Below are positions 26,010 through 33,713 of a stretch of 64,000 nt of DNA, in pieces. The notes under the pieces were generated by a model, which had not been told where the DNA came from, did no database searches, and saw nothing but the letters and a program-made list of their open reading frames with translations. Numbering within the stretch: position 1 is the stretch's first letter; each line of letters begins with the position of its first letter. Source of the stretch: Paenibacillus sp. SYP-B3998 (GTDB lineage Bacteria > Bacillota > Bacilli > Paenibacillales > NBRC-103111); contig NZ_JAAIKC010000010.1 of the NCBI RefSeq assembly GCF_010820665.1, positions 184,838 to 248,837 of the forward strand, in the 5' to 3' direction. The position numbers and the translations under genes are program-made.

Positions 26010-27361
26010 AACTTAAGGATTATATTCGCCTTGGCTGGGATCAATTGCAGCGCCGAAAAGTCGTTACAGCGCTTTGCACGGTAGGCATTGCAATTGGCTC
26101 TGCTTCCATTATGGTTGCGTTAGGATTCGGTGAATCCATCCAGCATTACAGCCAGAAGCAAATGAGCTTTTACTTGAAGACAGATGAAATAACAATTCAG
26201 GACCAACCAGATGATCCCAGCGGCCAAGGTAAAATAACAGCGGCCAAGCTTGATCTAATTCGCACGTTTCCTCACGTCAAGTCAGTTGCCAGCTTTCAAG
26301 AATTGGGAAACTTCCAATTTACTGTAGATGACGGGAAACAGAGCTATTTTAATCTAATCGCTACCGAACTCAATACTTTAGTCGCCTTCGACAATAAGTT
26401 TCAGCAGGGCGGCATCACCGAGAACGATAACAGTATAGTCGTGAGCTACGGCTCTACCATGGGATTGATGGATGAAAAGACTCAGCAGGTTCGTTCCAAG
26501 CTGTATAAGCAAAATTCGAGCAAGGAAATGGAAGAAACGTTAACAAAGATGAATACGATGCTTTACCCACTCTTGCAAAAACAGCTTCTTGTGAAATTTA
26601 GTAACGCTGACAATCAACCCTCAGCCACTGGCAGCAAAAGCACAACCATAAGGCAACCCGAAATTACTTTTCGAGTTACAGGTATACTGAAAAAACCAGA
26701 AGGGCTACCTGACTCTATGGTACAAGGAAATAAAACAGCCTACGTTTCACCCGACATGGGTCGTAAAATACTCGAGTTAATGAATAAATCTTCTGGAAAT
26801 GGACGCGTTAACTATTCATCGGTGCGAGTGAAGGTCGATAGTAGCTCCCATGTCAAAGAAGTAGATGATCTCATTAAGAAATTGCGTCTAACCAGTCAAT
26901 CCAATCTGTATCAAGAGGATCGCATGAAAGGTCAATTCGCCATTGTGCGTTTACTTCTAACCGGAATTGGTCTTTTCGTTCTACTCGTCGCGTCCATCTC
27001 CATTGTAGTGGCCATGACGATGTCTACGCATCAGCGCCGTAGGCAAATCGGGATTATGAAAGTATTGGGCGCAAATTTAAAACAAATCCGCAACATGTTT
27101 ATTGTCGAATCATCGCTGCTCGGCATGCTGGGAGGATTCGTAGGCATTCTATTGTCCTATTGGGTTATATGGGGAATAAACTTAATTATTATTAAATTTG
27201 GTTCTAATAACAGCGGTGAGAACGCAGAAATCTTGTTCATCAGCTTATGGATTCTCCCTGTGGGCATGTTCTTCGCAATCATGACAGGTGTGCTATCCGG
27301 ACTTTATCCAGCTGTTAAAGCTTCCCGAACAGATGCCTTAACGGCGATAAAACGAGAATAG
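26006..27361 (+). CDS. MacB-like ABC permease
   Basis: 451 residues. One N-terminal membrane helix (about 20-42, CTVGIAIGSASIMVALGFG), a large extracellular MacB_PCD-like domain (about 45-310), then three C-terminal helices of the FtsX type (LLLTGIGLFVLLVASISIVVAMTM, and LGMLGGFVGILLSYWVIWGIN). Such type VII ABC systems act by mechanotransmission to export peptides, lipids or drugs or to resist antimicrobials. Works with the preceding ATPase and following adaptor. Confidence 0.93.
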   Translation: MKLKDYIRLGWDQLQRRKVVTALCTVGIAIGSASIMVALGFGESIQHYSQKQMSFYLKTDEITIQDQPDDPSGQGKITAAKLDLIRTFPHVKSVASFQELGNFQFTVDDGKQSYFNLIATELNTLVAFDNKFQQGGITENDNSIVVSYGSTMGLMDEKTQQVRSKLYKQNSSKEMEETLTKMNTMLYPLLQKQLLVKFSNADNQPSATGSKSTTIRQPEITFRVTGILKKPEGLPDSMVQGNKTAYVSPDMGRKILELMNKSSGNGRVNYSSVRVKVDSSSHVKEVDDLIKKLRLTSQSNLYQEDRMKGQFAIVRLLLTGIGLFVLLVASISIVVAMTMSTHQRRRQIGIMKVLGANLKQIRNMFIVESSLLGMLGGFVGILLSYWVIWGINLIIIKFGSNNSGENAEILFISLWILPVGMFFAIMTGVLSGLYPAVKASRTDALTAIKRE

Positions 27362-27374
27362 GAGATAACTGGAA

Positions 27375-28475
27375 ATGAAGAAAAAGAAAACATGGGGGCT
27401 AATCGCGGCAGTCGTTGTTGTGTGTGGGATTAGCGGAATCTTATACCTATCAAGCCATCCCAAGCAAACGCGTAATCTAGATGCAAATGGAGCAGCTAAC
27501 TCAGCTCTACAATTTAAAGTTACCCAAGAAGATTTAGTTAATAGCGTAGAGGTAAAAGGAAAATCTGCTTACCAAAAAGAAACACGCATTTATGCGCCAT
27601 TCAATGGTGAGATTAAAAAGTGGAACGTTGTGGAGGGCTCACAAATAAAAAAAGGCGAGTTGATGTTCGAGCTAGATGCAACACCTTTGAAAAGTGAGAT
27701 TGCCAATTTGCAAACAAGCCTTAAGAAACAAAAGCTAGAAACAGATTTATCTAACTTTAAAGCAGCAGGTTCAACAGTCGATCCTTCGCTTGCAGGAGCT
27801 TCCTCCGTTAGTGAGGCTGAAGCGAGACTTCGTTATGCAGAAACCGAAGGTCGAAAAATTCAAGAACAATTGAACGGTGTCAACAATGAAGCGATTCAGC
27901 TTCAGTTAGCAAAGAAACAGGAAAAGGTTGGGCAGGCTGCTTACGCCGCTCCAGAGGACGGCATCTTTTTATTTGAAGATTCCGCGAAAATCCCTCAATC
28001 TGTTGAGGAAAGCGTACGAATCGGTAAAATCGTTGATTTATCCAAACTAAAGCTTGTTTGCACAGTCAGTGAATTTGACGTATTCCGAATTAAACCCGAC
28101 ATGGGCGTACAAGTAAAAGTTGACGCATTAAAACAAACCAAGCTTCAAGGTAAAGTTGAGAAAGTTTCTAAGTTCGCCAAGTCTGGCACTGAACAGGGCT
28201 CCGGCTCCGCTCAATTCGAGGTTACCATTTCATTAGAACCGAATGACCAATTAATCGCAGGACTTAGCCTCTCTGGAACAATCGAAACTGAAAAAAAACA
28301 GGGAGTCCTCGTTGTTCCTACTCTAGCGGTGTTACATGAAAAGGAATCCTACTACGTTATGCTTCAAACAGGCCAGGGGACAGAACGACGCGAAATCGAG
28401 ATTGGCATGGAAACGCCTGAGAAGACAGAAGTCGTTAAAGGACTCAGCGTTGGCGATACGGTTGTGCTGCAGTAG
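27375..28475 (+). CDS. HlyD/MacA-type efflux adaptor
   Basis: 366 residues. An N-terminal membrane anchor (WGLIAAVVVVCGISGILYLSS) is followed by a biotinyl-lipoyl-like half (IYAPFNGEIKKWNVVEGSQIKKGELMFELD), a coiled-coil hairpin (about 105-180), the second lipoyl half (YAAPEDGIFLF) and beta-barrel domains. It links the permease to the envelope. In Gram-positives such adaptors serve YknXYZ-type exporters. Ends the tightly spaced part of the array. Confidence 0.92.
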   Translation: MKKKKTWGLIAAVVVVCGISGILYLSSHPKQTRNLDANGAANSALQFKVTQEDLVNSVEVKGKSAYQKETRIYAPFNGEIKKWNVVEGSQIKKGELMFELDATPLKSEIANLQTSLKKQKLETDLSNFKAAGSTVDPSLAGASSVSEAEARLRYAETEGRKIQEQLNGVNNEAIQLQLAKKQEKVGQAAYAAPEDGIFLFEDSAKIPQSVEESVRIGKIVDLSKLKLVCTVSEFDVFRIKPDMGVQVKVDALKQTKLQGKVEKVSKFAKSGTEQGSGSAQFEVTISLEPNDQLIAGLSLSGTIETEKKQGVLVVPTLAVLHEKESYYVMLQTGQGTERREIEIGMETPEKTEVVKGLSVGDTVVLQ

Positions 28476-28571
28476 CAACTGACATATAATAAGGATAAAG
28501 TCTTAGTACCAAGTGACAAAGGACTCCCTCTTTCTTATAAACTGAGAAGTAAAGGCAGGTAACATTTTCTT

Positions 28572-29219
28572 ATGAATTATGAAGATTTCAAAAACATTGT
28601 ACTAGATCGTCGTAGTGTGCGTAATTTTACAGAGCAAGAGGTCGCTACCGAAGATATTCGTGAGATTATCGACTGCGCCCGCTATGCGCCAAGTGATACG
28701 AATTCACAGACTTGGCAGTTTATTGCCATAAGAAATAAAGAAAAGATTAAACACATTGAGCAGTTGACTTGGGATCAGCTTCACCTCAGAGCCGCCGAGG
28801 CTGAACAGCGTGGACTCTCTAAAGAAGCACGTATGCTTGTAAGATCTTTTGGCCCTTATGCTACCGCTTTCTCTGACGCGCCAGTGCTAATCATTTGCTT
28901 AGCTACCCCATATGCATCTAAGTTCCGTGACCGAATCTTTGATCCGATTGAGCTTGTGGATGATGCTGTTTGGGCGGAAGAAGGCATTAAGAGTTCTTGC
29001 CTTGCTTCTCAGAACCTCATGCTCGCTGCGCACGCAAGAGGTTTGGCTACTTGTCCGATGACGGGTCCCGTTCTCTTAGCCCAAGATCAAATTCGGGAAT
29101 TTCTTGACATTCCAGAAGAATGTCAAATCAATATGGTCATCTCACTCGGGTATCCAAAGGAACGTCCTGGTAAACTAGCTCGTAAAGAAATCGATGAAAT
29201 TCTTCAAATCATCGACTAG
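28572..29219 (+). CDS. Nitroreductase-family flavoprotein
   Basis: 215 residues. The FMN-binding N-terminus DRRSVRNFTEQEVATEDIREIIDCARYAPSDTNSQTWQFIAI is typical of the family, with the C-terminal part QINMVISLGYPKERPGK. It probably reduces nitro compounds or quinones with NAD(P)H. It lies 97 bases after the adaptor gene on the same strand and may belong to the same transcript, since I see no terminator between them. A terminator follows. Confidence 0.93.
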   Translation: MNYEDFKNIVLDRRSVRNFTEQEVATEDIREIIDCARYAPSDTNSQTWQFIAIRNKEKIKHIEQLTWDQLHLRAAEAEQRGLSKEARMLVRSFGPYATAFSDAPVLIICLATPYASKFRDRIFDPIELVDDAVWAEEGIKSSCLASQNLMLAAHARGLATCPMTGPVLLAQDQIREFLDIPEECQINMVISLGYPKERPGKLARKEIDEILQIID

Positions 29220-29230
29220 GCCATAAAAGT

Positions 29231-29271
29231 CATAGAGAAAGGAGCTGTCGTTGACAGCTCCTTTCTCTATG
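29231..29271 (+). terminator. Terminator after the nitroreductase
   Basis: CATAGAGAAAGGAGCTGTC and its exact complement GACAGCTCCTTTCTCTATG surround a GTT loop; T-rich sequence follows. Confidence 0.9.
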
Positions 29272-29371
29272 TTCTTTAGGCTCTCTAAGGCAAGATTGTA
29301 CATGTTTCTTCTGTTTGGCTCCCTACGATTCTAGTTCCTTTACTTGCTAGAACACAGCCTCGCTATTCCTG

Positions 29372-30112
29372 TTAACCTATACGCTGCATCTCTTCTTCAC
29401 TGATTTCGAAGTTTGCAAATACATCTTGAACATCATCATTATCTTCAAAAGCATCCATCATTTTCAGGAGCTTTTCTGCGTTTTCGCCTTCTACCAACAC
29501 GGTATTTTGTGGAATCCAACGTACGGCTGCTGAGCTAAATTTGAAACCTTGCTTTTCAAGCCCATTCTTCACAGTTTCAAATTCGTGCGGGTGCGCGATA
29601 ATTTCATAATTATCTTCAGAAGTAGACAGATCTTCAGCTCCAGCCTCCAACACTTGCATCATTAGCTCGTCCTCTTCTACTTCTAACTCTTCCCGATCAA
29701 GCACCAAAATACCTTTCTCATCAAACATATAGGATACACAGCCTGATTCGCCCATGTTCCCGCCACGTTTATTAAATACTGCGCGAACATCAGCCGCAGA
29801 ACGATTGCGATTGTCCGTTAAGCACTTCACCATAATGGCTACACCACCAGGTCCGTACCCTTCATAGAAAATTTCCTCATATTCCACGCCATCGCCATCA
29901 CCGCTAGCTTTCTTAATTGCACGCTCAATATTATCATTAGGCATCTGTACTTGACGAGCATTACTAATCGCCGTTTTCAACGCATAATTGGCATCAGGGT
30001 TAGTTCCCCCTTTACGAGCCGCTACATAGATCTCGCGCCCTAACTTCACAAACTGATTATTTTTGGCCTGATCGGCTTTTCCTTTACGGTCTTTAAATAA
30101 TTTAAATTTCAT
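29372..30112 (-). CDS. YebC/PmpR-family protein, YeeN type
   Basis: 246 residues from ATG at 30112 (MKFKLFKDRKGKADQAKNNQFVKLGREIYVAARKGG). GGGGAG lies 10 bases before it, and the predicted promoter start near 30141 leaves too little leader for the ATG pair at 30136. Family motifs: MPNDNIERAIKKASG, YEGYGPGGVAIMVKCLTDNRNRSAADVRAVFNKRGGNMGESGCVSYMF. Residues after SG carry the YeeN-like N-terminus rather than the AGHSKW of canonical YebC. Recent work links the family to translation of difficult proline-rich stretches; older annotation calls it a transcription regulator. Confidence 0.92.
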   Translation of the reverse strand: MKFKLFKDRKGKADQAKNNQFVKLGREIYVAARKGGTNPDANYALKTAISNARQVQMPNDNIERAIKKASGDGDGVEYEEIFYEGYGPGGVAIMVKCLTDNRNRSAADVRAVFNKRGGNMGESGCVSYMFDEKGILVLDREELEVEEDELMMQVLEAGAEDLSTSEDNYEIIAHPHEFETVKNGLEKQGFKFSSAAVRWIPQNTVLVEGENAEKLLKMMDAFEDNDDVQDVFANFEISEEEMQRIG

Positions 30113-30147
30113 CGTCGAAACGCTCCCCTTCATCATTTTGCCACTTT

Positions 30148-30176
30148 AGTTTACCATTCGGCGTAGTTTCGGTCAA
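30148..30176 (-). promoter_or_regulatory. Promoter of the yeeN-like gene
   Basis: On the minus strand TTGACC (30171-30176) and TAAACT (30148-30153) are 17 bases apart. Confidence 0.6.
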
Positions 30177-30187
30177 AGGAGAAAAGC

Positions 30188-30225
30188 AAAAAAGACAGAT
30201 CCGAGTACTTCGGATGCTGTCTTTT
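30188..30225 (-). terminator. Terminator after the cold-shock gene
   Basis: On the minus strand AAAAGACAGCATCCGA pairs with TCGGATCTGTCTTTTTT, between the csp stop and the next promoter. Confidence 0.9.
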
Positions 30226-30273
30226 GTTGTTTGTGCTATGACACTCTATTTATAAGTGGGAAACCCCAAATTC

Positions 30274-30471
30274 TTATAATTTGGTGACGTTAGCTGCTTG
30301 AGGGCCGCGGTTACCTTGAGTAATATCAAACTCTACTGCTTGGCCTTCTTCTAGTGTTTTGAAGCCATCGCCTTGGATTGCGGAGAAATGTACAAAAACG
30401 TCGTCTCCACCATCAACTGAAATGAATCCGTAGCCTTTTTCTGCGTTAAACCATTTAACTGTACCTTTCAA
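30274..30471 (-). CDS. Cold-shock protein, CspA/CspB family
   Basis: 65 residues, the standard size. Both nucleic-acid binding motifs are present: KGYGFISV (RNP1) and VFVHFSAI (RNP2), inside an OB fold starting [13 protein letters not shown]. It binds single-stranded RNA/DNA as a chaperone. AGGAGGTTGTT precedes the ATG. Monocistronic. I do not assign a paralogue letter, because such genomes carry several. Confidence 0.97.
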   Translation of the reverse strand: MKGTVKWFNAEKGYGFISVDGGDDVFVHFSAIQGDGFKTLEEGQAVEFDITQGNRGPQAANVTKL

Positions 30472-30598
30472 ATGAACAACCTCCTAAAAATATCGCCATC
30501 TGTGGCGAATACCAAAATTATATCACCAACAGCTCTATAAATCAACGAAGAATACGTATAAAACCACTAAAATTAGAGAATACTTCAATGTTTTGGAA

Positions 30599-31315
30599 TC
30601 ATGCGCAAATGGACTTGTCAATAACCAAATAATGCTGTGAATTTGGCAGAAAAGGCAGATCCGCATCCTTTTTCACAGCTAAATGCCCCAATAATGTCAA
30701 TTCGTCCAATAATTTTTGCATGCCAGCGTACTCGTTTGTATGGAAATTAAGCAGTGGATAGATGCGTAATTCCCCGCCCGGTTTACACACGCGCAGCAGC
30801 TCCTGAATGGCCGCTAAATGGAAGGCATCATCGAACTGTTCTTCATATAAAAAAAGAAAATGGCTGCAAAGAACGAGGTCAAACGCCCCATCAGGAAAAG
30901 GAAGTTCCGGCAATAGCGCCCTGTGATATCTAGAGGCTGAATCGCGACTGGCGTAATCCTCAGTAAATCGCGTAAGACTTTCCACCCGTGCTGCTTTGTG
31001 TTGTTCCACAGAGCCATAGAACTCCCAGTTATACACCTCAACCAATTTCTCCATTTTTGACGCGACAATTTCAATCTCATCTCTACCATGTCTAGCAATC
31101 TCTTCCGGCGATTTACTATAGAGGGGGTCGGCCGCTTCTGCAAAGATCCCTTTTTCTCTAGCCTCAACCGTAAAGGACGAAGCGCCCCCTGCTACATCTA
31201 AGACTCGTTTTCCTTGTAAATGCTTGGAGTCCAACACAAACATTTTCTCATACTCCACATAAGATCTTGAAGTCATTGCGACCCCTGCCTGTTCATATAC
31301 GCGCTTTGGTTCCAT
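30599..31315 (-). CDS. Class I SAM-dependent methyltransferase
   Basis: 238 residues. Motif I is GKRVLDVAGGASSFTVEAREKG (about 35-56), with the later FDLVLCSHFLFLYEEQFDDAFHLAAIQELLRVCKPGGELRIYPLL typical of methyltransferase_11/23 proteins. AGGAG lies 8 bases before the ATG. Substrate unknown; no neighbouring pathway gene suggests one. Confidence 0.88.
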   Translation of the reverse strand: MEPKRVYEQAGVAMTSRSYVEYEKMFVLDSKHLQGKRVLDVAGGASSFTVEAREKGIFAEAADPLYSKSPEEIARHGRDEIEIVASKMEKLVEVYNWEFYGSVEQHKAARVESLTRFTEDYASRDSASRYHRALLPELPFPDGAFDLVLCSHFLFLYEEQFDDAFHLAAIQELLRVCKPGGELRIYPLLNFHTNEYAGMQKLLDELTLLGHLAVKKDADLPFLPNSQHYLVIDKSICA

Positions 31316-31845
31316 CCTAATCTCTCCTCTGCTCTGCTCTTATATTTTTGAGGCGCTACCGCCACTTCACCCTTCCCCTATGGAAAGGATTAGGAGGATT
31401 TTATCATCATAATTGACTCCGTGCAACCCTCTTTCTCTAGGCCTCTTTACATTTTCCCGGGTTCATCGGTTACAATCGATTTGCGAGCTTTCACAGAAAC
31501 ATGTACACTTTAACGAGGGGGCTATTTGGAAGCAAAATTTTTCTTCAGTCCGAAAACTTGCTATGCCCGAAATGCTAACCAATATGGTAAAATACATAAA
31601 GACTGCGGTTTTGAAATTGAGTTTCACTAGACTTCACAGACCTAAACACGCTTCAGCGTCATTGTTTAATAAAAGGCGTTCATGCCTCTGTAATATCCTT
31701 TCGTCTGGGACATTCTAACATTAACACTACGATGTACACCTACGATCATGATGTAAAAAGGCTGATGAAGGTGACGTGAAACTTTCAATGAGCGTCCCTA
31801 TCTGTCCCCAACTTGCCCCAATTAAATAGAAATGAGGAATATTCA
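31316..31845. other. Intergenic stretch, no recognisable gene
   Basis: About 530 bases. Open frames here (for example 31413-31718 on the plus strand) have no ribosome site and no recognisable sequence. Only weak AT-rich promoter-like spots are visible. It may hold decayed sequence or the leader of the following small gene. Confidence 0.4.
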
Positions 31846-32091
31846 TTGTCAAATCAAGGATTTAAAAAACACGTTATCTACAAAAAAGACAAATGGAACA
31901 TGATTAATGTCGAAGTTCAAGGCACCAAGATCGTCCTGACAGAGATTACAGATCAGTGGGGAGAAGAATGTCACACATTCATCGGCCGACCTGCCATGAT
32001 GCAGTGGGCAACTGAAAAATTCCCTAAGGATAGTTTCGAGGGTACTGAGGAAGAATGGCAAGCTATTATGGATGCTTTCAAACAAGTCTAG
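31846..32091 (+). CDS. Small hypothetical protein
   Basis: 81 residues from TTG at 31846, with GAGG 8 bases upstream; a longer in-frame ATG has no ribosome site. Soluble, acidic, with several Trp (KKDKWNMINVEVQG, ITDQWGEECHTFIGRPAMMQWATEKFPKDSFEGTEEEWQAIMDAF). It looks like a compact folded protein. Family not recognised. The next promoter, of the Mn riboswitch, begins 20 bases after its stop. Confidence 0.75.
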   Translation: MSNQGFKKHVIYKKDKWNMINVEVQGTKIVLTEITDQWGEECHTFIGRPAMMQWATEKFPKDSFEGTEEEWQAIMDAFKQV

Positions 32092-32112
32092 CTTCTTTTT
32101 TTGGGAATAGCC

Positions 32113-32142
32113 TTGACTTTAAGTTTGTTATGTCCTTATAAT
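32113..32142 (+). promoter_or_regulatory. Promoter of the Mn2+ riboswitch/TerC transcript
   Basis: TTGACT (32113-32118) and TATAAT (32137-32142) are 18 bases apart; predicted start is near 32149. Confidence 0.7.
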
Positions 32143-32149
32143 GATGACA

Positions 32150-32340
32150 TAAACGCATAGTTTCCACTCCAAAGGGGAGTAGCTGGTACAGTAAAGTCGT
32201 CAATTCGGATCCTCATCAGATCCCGGCTTTATTGGCAACGACAACGTTGTTAGCAAGACCTTTGCCAATTTTATTGGTGAAGGTCTTTTTTGATGAAATA
32301 GAGCCTTCACCGCAAAACGGTGTTAGGCTCTATTTTTTTC
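32150..32340 (+). promoter_or_regulatory. yybP-ykoY (Mn2+) riboswitch with expression platform
   Basis: The leader carries AAAGGGGAGTAGCTGGTA (about 32171-32188) and the second loop region TTGGCAACGACAACG (about 32232-32246), as in the yybP-ykoY class that senses Mn2+. Two hairpins follow: AAGACCTT...AAGGTCTTTTTT (32255-32291) and AATAGAGCC..CACCG/CGGTG..GGCTCTATTTTTTT (32297-32340). The downstream gene is a TerC/YkoY exporter, the classical target, so Mn2+ is expected to turn it on. Confidence 0.85.
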
Positions 32341-32364
32341 AAAAAAGTAAAGGGAGTGTTGAGT

Positions 32365-33201
32365 ATGGATTGGTTATCAACTGGTTTTTTGGTCTCATTA
32401 TTAAGTATCATCCTCATTGATTTGGTTCTTGCAGGGGATAACGCGATTGTCATCGGTATGGCCGCTCGAAATCTGAAGAAAGAAACTCAAAAGAAAGTAA
32501 TTCTCTGGGGGACTGTAGGCGCTATCGTTATTCGCGCTTTCGCAACGGTTATTGTCGTCAGCCTTTTGAAAATCCCTGGCTTGTTACTAGCCGGAGGACT
32601 CCTGCTGCTCTGGATTTCTTACAAGTTGCTCACAGATAAGAAAAATCATGAACAAGTTCAAGCCAAGGATAGTATGTGGGCTGCTATTCGTACAATTATC
32701 ATCGCAGATGCAGTCATGGGTCTCGATAATGTTATCGCGGTTGCTGGCGCAGCCCACGGAAATTTCTGGTTAGTCATTATCGGTCTGATGGTTAGCGTAC
32801 CTATCGTAGTATGGGGAAGCACCTTGTTCATTAAATGGATTGAAACTTACCCATGGATCATATATATCGGATCAGGTGTACTCGTACTTACAGCAGGAAA
32901 AATGATTACTGGAGAGAAGTTTCTAACTCCTTATTTTGAATCCAACCCATTCGCAAAATGGCTCTTAATCGGATTACTTATTGTCGTAGTTCTCGCTGCT
33001 GGTAAATGGAGCAAAATGGTCGGCTATCTCGTAGAGGTGGGGGAGCGGGGTCAGTTAACTTTACCAAAAGAATTGAGCGACGAAGCGCAAATTGAGCCTG
33101 AGGATCGGTTCACCGTTAAAATGGATTCCCGAGGTAAACTCATGTTGGTCAAAGTCGAGGACGGGGAAAATCCAGACGGTACGATGAAGCATGCTGGCTA
33201 A
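32365..33201 (+). CDS. TerC/YkoY-family Mn2+ exporter with AbrB-like C-terminal domain
   Basis: 278 residues from ATG at 32365, with AAAGGGAG before it; the 15 codons further upstream lie in the terminator hairpin. About seven membrane segments carry the TerC motifs LAGDNAIVIGMAARNL and DAVMGLDNVIAVAGAAHGN, whose acidic residues bind metal. By family and riboswitch context it exports Mn2+. The last ~57 residues are soluble and read VGERGQLTLPKELSDEAQIE, then PEDRFTVKMDSRGKLMLVKV. This resembles the SpoVT/AbrB swapped-hairpin fold, which I would not expect in TerC. It could act in dimerisation or regulation; this part is inference. Confidence 0.88.
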   Translation: MDWLSTGFLVSLLSIILIDLVLAGDNAIVIGMAARNLKKETQKKVILWGTVGAIVIRAFATVIVVSLLKIPGLLLAGGLLLLWISYKLLTDKKNHEQVQAKDSMWAAIRTIIIADAVMGLDNVIAVAGAAHGNFWLVIIGLMVSVPIVVWGSTLFIKWIETYPWIIYIGSGVLVLTAGKMITGEKFLTPYFESNPFAKWLLIGLLIVVVLAAGKWSKMVGYLVEVGERGQLTLPKELSDEAQIEPEDRFTVKMDSRGKLMLVKVEDGENPDGTMKHAG

Positions 33202-33288
33202 CAAAAAGGAATTCGCCGGCAAACAGCGAAAGTTATTTAGGTGATACCATTTAGCTCACCATATTCTAAGCTGATAGGATGTTTTTAA

Positions 33289-33471
33289 ATGACCGATTCC
33301 GGTTCGATATTGACCTTTATTCTCGTATCTTTTTGTCTTGCTGTCATTTTAATTATGAAAAAAGATTCGCTGCCGCCTCAAATGAAACGCTACCTAGCCT
33401 TACTTGCCATAGTTATGGTCTCTATCTCTTTTGTACTCGTTTTGATCAGCTTCTTCGGCGTCGGGATGTAA
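33289..33471 (+). CDS. Small two-helix membrane protein
   Basis: 60 residues with two hydrophobic segments (ILTFILVSFCLAVILIM and YLALLAIVMVSISFVLVLISFF) joined by a charged turn KKDSLPPQMKR. AGGATG precedes the ATG with about 10 bases spacing. It follows the TerC-like gene by 87 bases on the same strand. No known family; the overlapping frame 33279-33500 is a shadow. Confidence 0.65.
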   Translation: MTDSGSILTFILVSFCLAVILIMKKDSLPPQMKRYLALLAIVMVSISFVLVLISFFGVGM

Positions 33472-33472
33472 A

Positions 33473-33501
33473 TTTACTTCTTTCCAGCTTTTTCATATAA
33501 T
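33473..33501 (+). promoter_or_regulatory. Candidate promoter of the pepF leader
   Basis: TTTACT (33473-33478) and TATAAT (33496-33501) are 17 bases apart, giving a start near 33508 and a pepF leader of about 200 bases. Confidence 0.55.
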
Positions 33502-33516
33502 CATAAATACATGAGC

Positions 33517-33594
33517 TAACGGTCATACTAGGTGAAAACCATCTTATGGATTTCATGTGATATCGATGGGGATATGCCAGGAGCGTGACCGTTA
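33517..33594 (+). ncRNA. Folded leader RNA of unknown class before pepF
   Basis: TAACGGTCA (33517-33525) pairs perfectly with TGACCGTTA (33586-33594), closing a ~60-base domain with small inner hairpins (GGT-gaaa-ACC and CCAT-ctt-ATGG). The domain starts about 10 bases after the predicted transcription start and sits about 120 bases before pepF. I compared it in memory with known riboswitch classes and found no match. It may be a riboswitch, an attenuator or a chance structure. Confidence 0.35.
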
Positions 33595-33713
33595 TACGCT
33601 GGATCTGTGTAACTGCTGCCATCAGCCTTCTTTATAGCTCCATGCCAGCGGTTCATTTGCACACGATAGGAATCACTTTACCCAAATCTCAATATAAAGA
33701 CAGGAGGGCTCCG

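Noticed and set aside
31413..31718. Plus-strand ORF of 101 codons
   Set aside because: No ribosome site and no recognisable sequence; low support.
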